Shown here: in pieces, positions 34,027 through 44,680 of the stretch | Position numbering within the stretch: position 1 is the stretch's first letter | Layout: each line of letters opens with the position of its first letter | Assembly (NCBI GenBank): GCA_011800155.1 | Contig: CM022375.1 | Coordinates: 1,364,001-1,428,000, forward strand | Source of the DNA: Flammulina velutipes | Taxonomy: Eukaryota; Basidiomycota; Agaricomycetes; Agaricales; Physalacriaceae | Direction: 5' to 3' | DNA: 64,000 nucleotides | Program-made: the position numbers and the translations under genes | The notes under the pieces: generated by a model | What the model saw: the letters and a program-made list of their open reading frames with translations, nothing else | The model's database searches: none | What the model was told of the DNA's origin: nothing

Positions 34027-34990
34027 ATGCAACTACTCGTCGTCGCCCTCGTGTGTATTCCGGCAATACGCACGACAGCTCACCCACTTCGTGCCGGAGT
34101 CGATGGAGAATCTGGTATAATAGAAACAAGAGCAAAATTCCACTCCTCGTTCCTTGGCATCTCATTAAAAGGTATTGAAACGCCACACTTTTCGTTCTCC
34201 TCGTCCTATCTAACGATTGAAGCCCCCAAGAAAATCAAAAAGTTCGATGAGTTTATCGTCAAGATCACCGTTACGAATTACGGTGACGAGGATATTCAGC
34301 TTATTAGGACGCCAGATAGCGTTCTGTATGACAGGAAGGACTTCACGGAGGTTGATTCGGATAATGGCACATTGCCTCAAGGGCTCGCCGACTCGCTCCA
34401 GTGGATTGACTTGGGAGATGGAAAACCAAGATTTCGAGGCATTGATGACCGTGAAAAATGGGATATCGACAAGTTCATTAACCCGATGAGGAAGGTTGCC
34501 AAGGATGAATCGACTGGGACTTGGAATCGGAGGCGCGGTGGTGATAGTGACGGTAATGGCGATGGTGAAGATGAGGATGTAGGGTCCAAACCCAAACCCG
34601 AAGAAGGGAACGATGAGGACGTAGATTCCGAGTCCCAGCCAGAGAATGACACTAAGCGAAAACTAGACGGATTTGGGTTTGTACCAGATGCCGCTGAGAG
34701 AAAGAAGAGACTCGCTACATTGAAGAAAAGGGGGCTGAAGTTGAGCGGCTCATCGAGCAAAACCTTCTTGTATGACGGTATGTGCGTGGTGCGTGTGTGT
34801 GACGTTTTGTCTAACGGTTTATTCAGCGAACGAGGCGTACATATCCCATCCCAATGTAGCCAGATATGGCTTCCGGCTTATGCCACAGATGTTCTCGTAC
34901 ACAAAGAATGGAGGGAAGACAATATCGCAGACGGAAGTGACCTTGGAAGAGGATTTTACAGTGCAGCTCAAAGGTTCTGCGCAACAATAA
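34027..34990 (+). CDS. Secreted orphan M35-prodomain-like protein 3, with acidic insertion
   Basis: Three exons (34027-34171, 34223-34777, 34827-34990) sum to 864 nt, giving 287 aa. The signal peptide is MQLLVVALVCIPAIRTTAHP. The core contains FDEFIVKITVTNYGDEDIQL, RTPDSVLYDRKDF and PRFRG. The middle has an inserted stretch rich in Asp/Glu/Gly (DSDGNGDGEDEDVGSKPKPE and onward) that genes 1 and 2 lack. After DGFGFVPDAAERKKRLATL, which looks like a proteolytic-site-rich linker, the last exon gives YGFRLMPQMFSYTKNGGKT and the terminal strand. Its closest relative is the gene at 40.5-41.5 kb. Secretion is likely. The acidic insert could bind calcium or a basic partner (inference). Confidence 0.75.
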
Positions 34991-35204
34991 ATATTGGGGT
35001 TTTTTGACGTTAAGAGAGGCTTGTACCTATCTAATGCCTGAATCAATCTACAGCGCTAGACGAAGGAGTCGACTTTCCCTTGAAAGATCAAATCACCACC
35101 ATATGAATTCCACTGCACCCCCAGCAAAAATCAGGGTTTTGAGAGTTCCTACATTTAGACATTCTCCATCTTTATGACCGGCAAGGCCGAATCTCTGCTG
35201 GCCG

Positions 35205-36700
35205 TTATATCCTGATAACAGAGGTAGCGTTAGTCTCGCGAGAGGCGCAATCACATTCACTGACCAGGACGCTGGATGTCGGGGTCTCCACATTCGGCAC
35301 CCCAGACGCCGCGTCGCTACGCCGCATCGACACGACCACCTGATGCTCCTTCAAAACGACCGCTCGAAGGTTCAGTGTCGCGATGAAGGTGTTGCAATAC
35401 CTGGCATAGCCCATCTGCATCAATATCAAGATATATCGATGTAAGGCAAGCTTACAGTTCGCCTAGGATGAAGAATCTGCGCGCGAAGTCAGCGGGAGTA
35501 GAGGGGGGAGAAGAGGGCACGAACACCATGATATGCATCGTCGATCGCGGCATCGCGAGGAACATCACCAGATCTAGCGTAGCTGCAATGCTTGTCACCA
35601 GAGCGGTTTCCACGTTGAATTGGACGAGGCGGTGGATGAGGCCGGAGGTCTCCTTGAACTCGCTGTTGATTTTTCGACCAGATAGCTATTTATCGTCAGT
35701 AACGCTTCAGGGGGAGTAGGAGTAGCACTAACGATGATGGCCAAGGATATAGTAATGATGAGATCGCAGACTGCGCTGCCCGCGGACCAGATCTGTGTGA
35801 TAGCGTTAGTACGAACAAGCAAGATTCACTGGGATTGTTGATAAACGTACCCCCAGCTCGAGCTTCATGTCCTTCAGACTGGATAAGGCACGGCCGCGCT
35901 GGTTGAACTAGGTGGGATGGTCAGACGACTGTCACAGCATGAAAGTACTCGAGCCTTACCTTTACGACGAAGATCAGGAAGACCACTACTTCCATCAGCG
36001 CGAACTGTGAGCTTAGTTAGATAGATCCAGAGGAGGGTTGACAGACGTACACAGATGATAAGAGCTGGTATCCAGTTCTTCTTCGTTAGACACCGGATAC
36101 GCCAGGCGTAGAACGATTGTGTCAGGCTGCCCACTGTCAATTATCCAAATTAGAGAGACCCCCTTGAACCTAGAAGAGAGGGTACATACAGATGATGTTG
36201 AGTGGCATCATGATCACAGAAGACCAGTCCAGCCTCAGAAGCTTGTTGATATCACCCCATCCTGAGCCAAATGTATTCCACACCGCAATGATTAGGAATA
36301 GGATGAATAGGCTTTCGGTGATAAACATCATGGAGACTGTGAAGACGTCAATGCCGCAGAGTGTGCGCAGCCGAAGTACGTACCGAAGGCTTTGAGCGCC
36401 TTCTTGTCGTGGGGGAATCTGTTGAAGTAGAAACCTAACCAAGGGAGCGTCAAGGACAAGGAAGACAGGACGAGTAGCGATGACGCACAGACTTGAACAA
36501 CGAAGACCCCGTAGAGGAAGAAAGCAAATATATCGCCGATGATCTATGTGCGTTCGTTATGAAGTCACTCGGACAAAAGAAATGGTTGACGCACTAAAGG
36601 GCCGGTGCTGGTGAAACGGAATAGTCAGAACAAGCTGAAGTCGACTGCGGTATACTCACAGTAAGGTAACGTTGAGGCCAGGGATTTCGACGGGAGGCAT
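35205..36700 (-). CDS. DUF6534-family seven-helix membrane protein 1
   Basis: Many short exons can be followed from ATG 36700 (MPPVEIPGLNVTLL). Then come IIGDIFAFFLYGVFVVQVCF, YFNRFPHDKKALKAFVSMMF and ITESLFILFLIIAVWNTFG. Next are SLTQSFYAWRIRCLTKKNW and VCDLIITISLAII. The end, around RLVQFNVETALVTSIAA and ARYCNTFIATLNLRAV, is the C-terminal DUF6534 signature (two helices plus NTF.ATLN). The order (short outside N-terminus, YF.RFP.D..K motif after helix 2, SFYAWRI after helix 3 or 4) is typical of this very large agaricomycete family of unknown function. A variable hydrophilic tail ends at 35205. Exon boundaries in the middle were read from splice signals only and may be off by a codon or two. 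Confidence 0.78.
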
Positions 36701-37531
36701 GAGAAAGGAGGCAATGCACGGACAGCTATAGTCCCAACACCTTTATAAAGGTGGTATAATGATCAGTGTGGAGATGATTACGGGGAAGCGAGGGCTGTCG
36801 AAGTCCCCGTCCATATCGAACCGAAGTTGACACCCCGATCGTACTTAAGTACCTCTCGGAGTCTGAAGCATGCGTTAACCCAAATAGTTTTGATATGCGG
36901 TGTCTATCCTGTGGTAGATGATCAGATATATGACAGATCGCTCCCAGAGGAGCTTGTAAATCACATATCAAGGAAGGAAGGATTACTGAGGGATCAAGTT
37001 GACTACTACGCTCCACGGCGCATACTGGAAACGACGATTCCGTTCGGATGGCCTATGAAAGACGTTCATGAGTTGCAGGAGCGTCAAAGGTCAACAGCTA
37101 TACATCCAATCGCCGAGCCAGACGACGGTATTGCTGGCGGTGCGGCTGTGATCTGTCATCATGATTAGTAAGTGTGGCGTAAGCGAGGACGAAAAGGAAT
37201 TGTTCTTGGGAGATAATTGAAGCCGAAGGGGTACTGGATTATACAGAGCAGCAGTGGTGATAGGTTTATCTGAGACAGCGGTACCTCTACGAGGCAAGTG
37301 GAAATCTAGCGCGGACCTGCGACGGGTGAGATGCAGATTATACCGTAAATTAGATCATGAGAGGACATGGTGAGGAGGTGAGGAGAGGTCCGAAACATAA
37401 GGTAGTGCAGAAAGCGATGCGATATGTAGTGTGAGTTGTCCATAAAATCCTTGTAAAAAGAGAAAGGTCCGTATAAAGACATCCCTGTTTTGTGGTGAGA
37501 TAGACGTGAATGGGTTGAAAAAGGGGACATA
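36701..37531. other. Intergenic, one unassigned open stretch
   Basis: Plus-strand codons from about 36880 to 37168 read like protein (SLPEELVNHISRKEGLLRDQ) and stay open for more than 90 codons but lack an ATG start and any family match. It may be an exon remnant. Confidence 0.35.
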
Positions 37532-38159
37532 CTATAGTGCCCTAGCAGCGTTTCGGAGGAGCTGGAACCCAGACAGGAATACGACGAGGAAGGTGGCTGC
37601 GAGGGTGACAATGGTTGGTTGTGCGATGTAACTCGAAAAACTTGAATTGCATATCGTGCATTCCCAACCTGTACGTGCATGAGTTGGAGATCTATGAGAA
37701 GGGATAGAAAGGCTTACCGCTTGCCAAAGGTGTGTACGCCTGCGGTGTATAGAACGCAAAAGTAAGTGCACTGTTTGGGACCATGTATCCGCCGAGCCTG
37801 CTGGCTCCAAAGCCACGGTCGTCGCAGATGAGGAGAGTGCACGTTCCCTGGGGAAGCGGGTTGCTCGAATGCGACTGCTGGTAGGAATAGACGTCCCAGA
37901 CGACCTGCGTGGCATCCCCGTCAATGACGCCATCCGTCGCTGGGCCCACTGGGTACGTGTTGGCATTGTCGCATCGCGCCGACACTGTGAGATGCGTCGG
38001 CGTGGCGATAACGGATGTCATATTCCATGCAAAGGTGACCATCTGGTTTTCTGCGATTTTGTAGTAGGACGTTGCCGTCTGCGGTGGCTGCAGGATGGTG
38101 AGCCCACCAGCAGCAGCGGTCTGCGGAATAGAGAGCGTTGAAGTGCGAGACGACGACAT
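37532..38159 (-). CDS. DUF7137-family extracellular/membrane-anchored protein (N-terminus uncertain)
   Basis: Two exons joined by a GTAAGC..TACAG intron near 37680-37723. The body contains AAAGGLTILQPPQTATSYYK, FAWNMTSVIATP, TYPVGPATDGVI, VVWDVYSYQQSH, RGFGASRLGGYMVP and FAFYTPQAYTPLASGWEC. These are all landmarks of the fungal DUF7137 domain, a beta-rich cell-surface module. The last exon ends with a hydrophobic helix (TIVTLAATFLVVFLSGFQLL) and a short basic tail, so it is a single-pass membrane anchor. The conservative start is ATG 38159. The frame continues upstream through VFVVVAVVRSSLSA, which resembles a signal peptide, so a first exon probably lies beyond 38250. Function unknown; likely at the cell surface. 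Confidence 0.82.
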
Positions 38160-39119
38160 TGCGGACAGCGAAGAGCGAACGACGGCGACGACGACGAAGA
38201 CCTGGTGGACGTTGCAAGACAACCTCGAACGGTCGACAAACACGGTGATGGAAACACCGTCACACGTGACATCGCTCCTTCTTCTCGACGTCCATCATCG
38301 CCGGGCTGCCGATTTGTTCGTCGTCGTCGTCGGCCACGGTGACCACGATGCGATAATATGACATCTACGCGTCGAACGAATGCTTGTTAGGTCCGTCGTC
38401 TCTTGCCCTCATACGCACATCTTTGACCTAGTCGTAGTGGTCGCATATATGCACCATTTCTATGGCGAAATCGCTTTTGTTAGTCGTCGTCGTCAGTCGT
38501 GAGGCCAGCAATTACATGGCCCGGAATGCTCTTCATCTCTGGCAGCCTGCTGCATCATTTCTATGCGGGGAGTCGCCGCCTAGCGCCATAACGTGGTTAC
38601 TGGTACGCAGCATTGTTTGCTCCTGAGCACGATCATCATGTCCTTGCAGATTTTGGCGACATCATCCTGGAATATTGACATATCCTCTCGGGGACCATAG
38701 GCTCAGGCTGGACACTGCGGCTCAGTATCAAATACTGGCCGCGTTTGTTTGGTACTTTGAGCGTTTCCTAGACGTCTGGCTCTCTGATCTTGGAGATTTT
38801 GAATCTGGGTGCGCCACACTTACCGGTCACCCAGGCTCATTGACAGTTTCCCTCAAGGCGTTGCTTCTGGTATTCGCTTAGTTAGCTGTCAACCTCTGGC
38901 ATGGTACTGCACGAGTTGGAAGAGTACTGATAGCTGTGTATCTATTCAATCATGAACTTCTTTGACGCGATTTAACCATACCAAAAGGACGAAGAAGTTT
39001 CCTATGCCTGCCGTTGCATAGCCATTTGCTGTCGGATGTGACTATCCTTATCGATCTCTCTGCAGTCCGATATAAGTAGAGCGTCAACCCGCCCAGTTAC
39101 TTATCCTAGGCGATACGTT
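38160..39119. other. Upstream region with GAC/GTC trinucleotide runs
   Basis: 38155-38345 is rich in GACGAC/CGTCGTC triplets and probably holds the first exon(s) and promoter of the DUF7137 gene. From 38350 to 39119 I see no gene. Confidence 0.4.
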
Positions 39120-40395
39120 ATGCTCCGTCTCTGCATCCTTCTGTTCCATCTCCCTAGCGCGCTATCCGCTACGACGCAGGACGAGGATGCAGTGCCCCAG
39201 TCTTGCGATGACATCCATGACTGCCGTACGATCTTCGATATCGTCTGGGGGTGTCTCGCGACGCTCTTCGCGTGTACATGGCTAGCCGTGCACCCAAACG
39301 TTCCACCCTCTCACTGGGGTATGCTGATGAGGCTTTTGGGTCGAGTCATGATCATGTTTCTCACCCTCATCGCTCCCGAGATCATCGTCTTCTGGGCCGT
39401 GAGGCAATATCTCTTTGTACGCCAAATCACGAAAGGTGAGACAGCTTTCTGTGTGTCCTATCTACGTGCGCTGACCTCCTGGAACTTGTAGAGCACTCCG
39501 TCTCCAGATCCCATGCATTCTTTCTCTTGATGGGAGGTTTCGAAGATTCGCATGGCACTATCCTTACGCACATGTCCCCATCGATTGCCCGAGTGCCCGT
39601 CGAGGATATCGTCGACCGAAGCAAAAGCGACGTCCTATCCAAGACGGTAGCGTTGGTTCAGACCTCGTGGTTCGTCGTCCAATGTCTTGCTCGGGTCGCG
39701 CAAAAGCTACCCATCACCGAGTTGGAGCTCTCGACGTTGGCGTTCACGTCCTTGAACTTCTTCATCTATTTTTTGTGGTGGGACAAGCCGGTGGACGTCC
39801 AGCATCCAATTGTTATCCCACGGAGGCGCATCGGTCCAGTGGTGCCTAGCCTATCCGATGTAGCCGCTGCATCCTACGTTGAGAGAGGGATACCGAACTT
39901 ATGGATTGACGCATTGGGATGGCTTAATGTGGCCAGTTTGTCCTCGTTAGAGTATCCGGAGTGGAAGGGGAGCTGGTTGCAGCGGCTCTTTTCAATAATC
40001 CCGTTGCGGTCAGCAGCGAACCGTGGTCCCCAGCTGACCCCCTTTCGCTTGATTGCCTTGGTCTGCGAGGTCACTGCCGCCCTAGTATTTGCTCTATTGG
40101 ATCGGGGTTCCATTTTTGCGATGATTTTCAGAAGACATTGTGGATTGCCGCCTGTGGGCTCACCATGTTCGTTCCGGTATCGGTGAGTATATTGGGAGTC
40201 TTGTATGCCACGTCTACCAAGGAACAAATCCATGGCCATGTACTGGGGTTGAACGCGATTACGGGTATGCTTGCTTTTGCTGAATACGTGATCGCGCGCA
40301 TCATGCTGGTAGTTATCGCATTGACGTCCCTGCGATGTCTTTCATACAATATCTACAATGATGTTGAGTGGTCGGGATATATTCCACACGTGTAA
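39120..40395 (+). CDS. Uncharacterised fungal multipass membrane protein (TWLAVHPNVP family)
   Basis: Three exons (39120-39435, 39492-40084, 40132-40395) sum to 1173 nt, giving 390 aa. The protein begins with a signal-like hydrophobic stretch (MLRLCILLFHLPSALSATTQ), then CDDIHDCRTIFDIVWGCLAT. Next comes FACTWLAVHPNVPPSHWGML, a strongly conserved segment in this family, then LTLIAPEIIVFWAVRQY. SHAFFLLMGGF follows, then ITELELSTLAFTSLNFFIYF and LWWDKPVDVQHPI. Two or three more helices precede the terminal YNIYNDVEWSGYIPHV. Homologous proteins are widespread in ascomycetes and basidiomycetes without an assigned activity. A duplicate of its last 18 codons lies at 44430-44486. I name only the family pattern, not a function. 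Confidence 0.8.
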
Positions 40396-40515
40396 TAAAC
40401 CAGTTTTATCTTGTTTATTGACAAACACCCTTATTTTACCACGATCATTGAAGCTATGATGCCTACTTCGTATTATTCAGGCCTTGAATGTTCAGCATTC
40501 ACCAACTAGTTTTCT

Positions 40516-41481
40516 TCAGTCTTCCAATTCCATCTCCACTGTAAATTCCTCTTCTAAGCTCACGGTCTTCTGGAGTGTTGTCCTCCCTCCATCCCTTGTA
40601 TACCAGAACTCCTGCGGCTTAAGCCGGAATGAATATTTTCCTGTGTGAGAGCTGAAAATGTACGCATCGTCCACTTCAACTCGTCATCAGACAAAGATCA
40701 TGTAGGTTCACAACGCACATACCGTCATACAAGAAGGTTTTGCTGGACGAGCCGCTCAACTTCAGCCCTTTTTTCCTCAAAGTAACGAGTCTCTTCTTTC
40801 TCTCAGCGGCATCTGGCATAAACCCAAATCCGTCTAGTTCTCGTTCAGTGTCCTCCTCGGGCGTGGACTCGGAATCTACGTCCTCGTCGTTCCCTTCTTC
40901 GGGTTGGGGTTTGGACCTTACTTCCTCGTCTTCAACATCGCCATTAGCGTCACTATCTCTATCGCGCCTCCGATTCCAAGTCCCAGTCGATTCATCCTTG
41001 ACGGCCTTCCTCATCGGGTTCACAAACTTGTCGATATCCCATTGTTCACGGTCATACTTGCCCCGGAATTTTGGTTTTCCATCCCCCGAGTCGATCCACT
41101 GGAGCGAGTCGGCCAGCCCTTGAGGCAATGTGCCATTATCCGAATCGACCTCCGTGAAATCCTTTCTGTTGTACAGAACGGTATTTGGCGTCCTAACAAT
41201 CTGGATATCCTGGTCGTCGTAGTTCGTGAGTGTGATCTTGATGATGAAGTCGTATATATCAGTGATCCTTCTCCTGGGGACTTCAATCATTAAACAAAAC
41301 AAGCAGGACGGAAGTGTGGCGTTTTACGTTTTAGCGAGATACCCAGCAAGGAGCTGGATTTTCCTCTTGTTTGGACGAGCCCAGATTTTATTTCGACTGC
41401 GGCTCGAAGTGGGTGAGCTGTCGTGTATATTGCCGGAATACACACGACGGCGAGGGCGAGCGGTTTCTTTGCGATGCGCAT
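40516..41481 (-). CDS. Secreted orphan M35-prodomain-like protein 4, with acidic insertion
   Basis: Three exons on the minus strand from ATG 41481, mirroring gene 3. The signal peptide is MRIAKKPLALAVVCIPAIYTTAHP. The core has DFIIKITLTNYDDQDIQIV, PNTVLYNRKDFTEVD, LPQGLADSLQWID and PKFRG. The acidic insert (DGDVEDEEV and PEEGNDEDVDSE region) and DGFGFMPDAAERKKRLVTL follow. The last exon encodes GKYSFRLKPQEFWYTRDGG and ends EFTVEMELED. It is about 80 percent identical to gene 3 in the core and lies in inverted orientation to it. No catalytic domain follows. The 3' splice acceptor before the last exon (GAAG/TGGACG) is not a strong one, so that junction is the least certain. Confidence 0.74.
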
Positions 41482-42212
41482 CGGAATGCAGGATGGCGCT
41501 GGTAACATATTTGGCAATGGTTATATACCTGTGACAACGCATTTTAGAGAGCCGGTGTCCAATCATTACACATACGGATAGGACAGGATATTTGTTCACA
41601 CAGCCGCCGTCGTCTTGTCAGAAGGCAACGTAGCCAGTGCAAGGCGCGATTAGGCGGCGGGCCACACTTGACGATCGGCGTTGGATAGAGGTTTATCCTC
41701 GGGGCTCAAACCCCTCTTACTACTAAGTACTCAGAGCGGATTATATCTGCTTTGGAATGATGATAGAAACTGGAGTTCTATTACAGAGGAGGAAATTTTA
41801 CTATCTTACAAGCACTGATACGATGACAGAGATGATACATTTCAGTGACCATTTCCGCACTCCGACAGAGCCCGAAACGGAATGTATCCCGCCCGTTAAA
41901 ACGACGAAGGAAACGGCGCAACCACTGAAATCGTTACTGAAACGTACCGGCCCGGTCGTCCCGCGCATTTCAGTTGAACGGAGACCTTGGATTTTACTGG
42001 AACGCAGCGTTTCCGTAAGAATCTCAGGAGGGCTGGATCATACACTATCCTTGTTCATTTCAGTGTGCGGGATCTATACCATTTCAGCTGCAATATTAGG
42101 ATGGAGATGCAATTTTTCCTAATCCGCCGTGAGTATCCTAGTCGCTTAACAGCGCCAGATCGCATGAATTGTTGAACTTTGTCTACATTCTTTTTTAAAC
42201 AGTCAAGTAATC
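41482..42212. other. Intergenic of the duplicated block, with about 440 bp of extra sequence
   Basis: Both ends (about 41490-41640 and 42130-42212) match the spacer between the broken fragment and gene 3 at 33.74-34.03 kb in inverted orientation. The segment around 41660-42125 has no counterpart there and contains four CATTTCAGT-like words. It is an insertion in this copy or a deletion in the other. Confidence 0.6.
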
Positions 42213-42990
42213 TTATTGAGCACCCGACGGTCCTTGGCTCCCTTGTCCTTCTAACTCAATGGGCATCATGATCCGCTCTAGATTCACCTTGGCTTCGACC
42301 TCTTTCCCACCAATCGATATCCAAAACTGAGTTTGTCTGAACTCTGCTGTATAGTGCCCAGCGGCAACGTTTCGGAAGTTGTATGAATCTCCAACTGTTC
42401 CATGATGTTAGTGATTGAACAGCATACTTGGGGCGCAACAAACCGTGATATTGGAACGTGTAAGAGTCCCCCTTCTTAATGGCAATGTGCACCTTCTTGG
42501 GGTCTACTGGACGTTTCAGCGAACAGCTTGTAGAAAGCGAAGGAACTTGCCTTTGTTCAATTGAGTGTCTAGTTCCAACTCAGCATCATCAGAGCTTTCC
42601 GAGTCCCCTTTGAATGTCGGAAGAACGCCAACGGTACTTGAAGTCCACGACAGAACATCAACAGGCCCACCACTATAGAGCACGCTGTCTTTATCTTCTA
42701 AGAGTTGTATGTCTTCATCGTAGTTATTTGTGAATATTATTTCGAGTATGAGATCGCCGGCTTTGCGACTGTGGTCCTGCGTACGAACTGTGACGCATAC
42801 ATCAGTATTAGGATGGAATATGTGGTGTCCAGCGCTCACATTTTGTCTCCACTCCCAGTTCACCTTTGGTACCAAATCCAGGCAAGCGAGCTTCGATACC
42901 CGTACCAGAATTTTGTAGCGGATGACCGGTCGCACAGATTGCCAGAATACATGTGATGCCGAATGGGATGTTGAGTGATGAGAAGTACAT
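42213..42990 (-). CDS. Secreted orphan M35-prodomain-like protein 5
   Basis: Four exons with the same intron positions as gene 1, from ATG 42990 (MYFSSLNIPFGITCILAICA signal peptide, then TGHPL). The domain reads DLILEIIFTNNYDEDIQLL, DSVLYSG, FKGDSES, KKVHIAIKKGDSYTFQYH and DSYNFRNVAAGHYTAEFRQT, and ends VELEGQG-like to the stop at 42213-42215. Intron 2 starts with a GC donor (AACAAAG/GCAAGT), the canonical non-GT donor sequence. It is close to gene 1 in promoter and coding sequence and close to the broken fragment at 33.6 kb in its last exon. Secreted, single-domain, without protease domain. Role unknown; an inhibitor of M35 proteases is a testable idea. Confidence 0.76.
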
Positions 42991-42999
42991 TTTGCTTGA

Positions 43000-43900
43000 T
43001 GCTGGAGATGGAGATGAGAGCGCGACCTTTATATCAGGATGTTTCGGTAGCGCCTGACTACGCCGCGAATTATGCAGTGCAAGATCAGCACGTCCGCGGA
43101 AGTATATCCTTCTACGAGTATCCTATCATTTCCGTAGTATGACGAGTAAGGGAACAATTCGTATCTTGAAGATGTATTCAATGCGTACCTCGAGGCTCGG
43201 GGCAAGTCGAACAGCCACAAAACAACGTCCAGTAGCTACTAGCTAGTGCGACCGTTGCTGGCTTCGGGTGGGTGAAGAATTTACCTCTCCTCGATGTTAC
43301 CTGACGAAATTTATGTGCTATGCTTGGACGAACGTTGGGTGCAGCTGTAACGGGCACCACCCTCGACGAGAACACATTGTTTCGATTTCCAGGAGCATAA
43401 GAGAAGGAAGCCCTGGGTCGTAACGCTAACCAAGCCTCATGAACAGCCAGTGAACAGCCCCGCACAATGATACCGATTGCCGAAAAGTTCGCGAGATCGA
43501 CATGCACCGTTGTGGCGAAACAGGCTGTTACTATGGGAGCTTACACGGCAGGCAACCCATGGAATATGCCAGGGATGGAGTATACCGCATAGCCTTCGTG
43601 AATTTCTTTGGAGGATATGAACGTTTGAGCCACGAGAATAATAGTCGTAAGTTGAACAGCTATAGCGGCCAGATAGCAAACAGCACTCGTCACATATCGT
43701 TCCTTAGGAGTTTCAGCGAGTCAATGCCAGTCGAGGTTATACAGCAACACTGCGTCCGCGTTTGGTCCGCGTCGTAAACTTGGACTCGGAAAGGCGGAAG
43801 AAGAGAAAAGCCGGACATGCCAAAGCCGACGACTTTGGGACCAAATGGAGGTAAACAAGGATACCGCCTCTTCATGGACGACAACGTCTCCTTACTGAGT
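43000..43900 (-). pseudogene. Membrane-protein remnant and duplicated promoter before prodomain-like gene 5
   Basis: The minus strand at 43760-43560 reads AVLLYNLDWH, a stop, then TPKERYVTSAVCYLAAIAVQ and LTTIILVAQTFISSKEI, a clear hydrophobic helix, before another stop. The frame is broken at least twice. The lower half (43030-43260) matches the promoter of gene 1 at 19.5-19.8 kb. The pair shows that a membrane-protein fragment and a prodomain-like gene were duplicated together. Confidence 0.6.
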
Positions 43901-44429
43901 TACTCTGCGACACATTACGCTCTACACCGGCTTGAAATTCTGTTTTAGGGCTTCCAGAATACATTTTCCATTGCAGACGCGCTACCGCACAGCTTTGACG
44001 ACTCTCGAAACATTCTGTCTTACTCAACATACGACTAGGCTGCTAAGCTCTCCGTGACCCGCTAGTATCCATAAATACCTCGACTGTTCTCTCACATCTC
44101 CTTGAGTACCACCTTCACCATCCTCCCTCTCGTTGCATCACCTCAGACCCCAGGTGCTCAGCCATGCTGAACAGTCCTGTTTTTTGATGCACTGGGTGGC
44201 GTCAACGAATAACTGCCACGAATCCTGAAACGTGGATAGCGTTCTTGCTATAATCTATCGACCAGGGTCTCTTGTTGTGCTGTATCATGATCAGGCGCCG
44301 TTCCTTTGTGCACCTTCGTCGTTGGACTCACAACATTGTCAGCAATACAGGTGGCGTGACGTCGACGCTCCTACACACGGCTCTCTTTCTTGGCGTTAGA
44401 TGTGTCCCAGAATTCATTTGTTTCGAATT

Positions 44430-44486
44430 GCTTCTTGCAATCTTTACAATGATGTAGAGTGGTCGGGGTACATTCCACACGTGTAA
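44430..44486 (+). pseudogene. Duplicated C-terminal fragment of the 390-aa membrane protein
   Basis: Reads ASCNLYNDVEWSGYIPHV followed by a stop, against SYNIYNDVEWSGYIPHV at 40345-40395. The DNA identity extends past the stop (CACGTGTAATGAACC against CACGTGTAATAAACC). Upstream sequence does not continue the match. Confidence 0.85.
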
Positions 44487-44680
44487 TGAACCCGTTGTTC
44501 CTTGAATATCGAGAACAACGCTAGGGCTAGTTGTCAATTGACCTTCGAAGGGTTACTCACATCGATGCGCCACACTTGGCTCTGACAAATATCCGAGCAT
44601 TTATCACGGCACAATGATCATGAGACACGAAATACTAAATGAATTCGTTTAGAGGCTGTAGTACTGTATATGGGAACAAA

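Noticed and set aside
36827..37168. Plus-strand stretch with SLPEELVNHISRKEG
   Set aside because: No ATG start, no splice context and no family. Kept only as a note in the intergenic entry.
38155..38345. GAC/GTC runs as a microsatellite
   Set aside because: The triplets are imperfect and coincide with the probable first exon of the DUF7137 gene, so codon bias explains them better.
41757..42122. 121-codon plus-strand frame in the spacer of the duplicated block
   Set aside because: Lies in the copy-specific segment, is rich in repeated CATTTCAGT-like words and matches no family.
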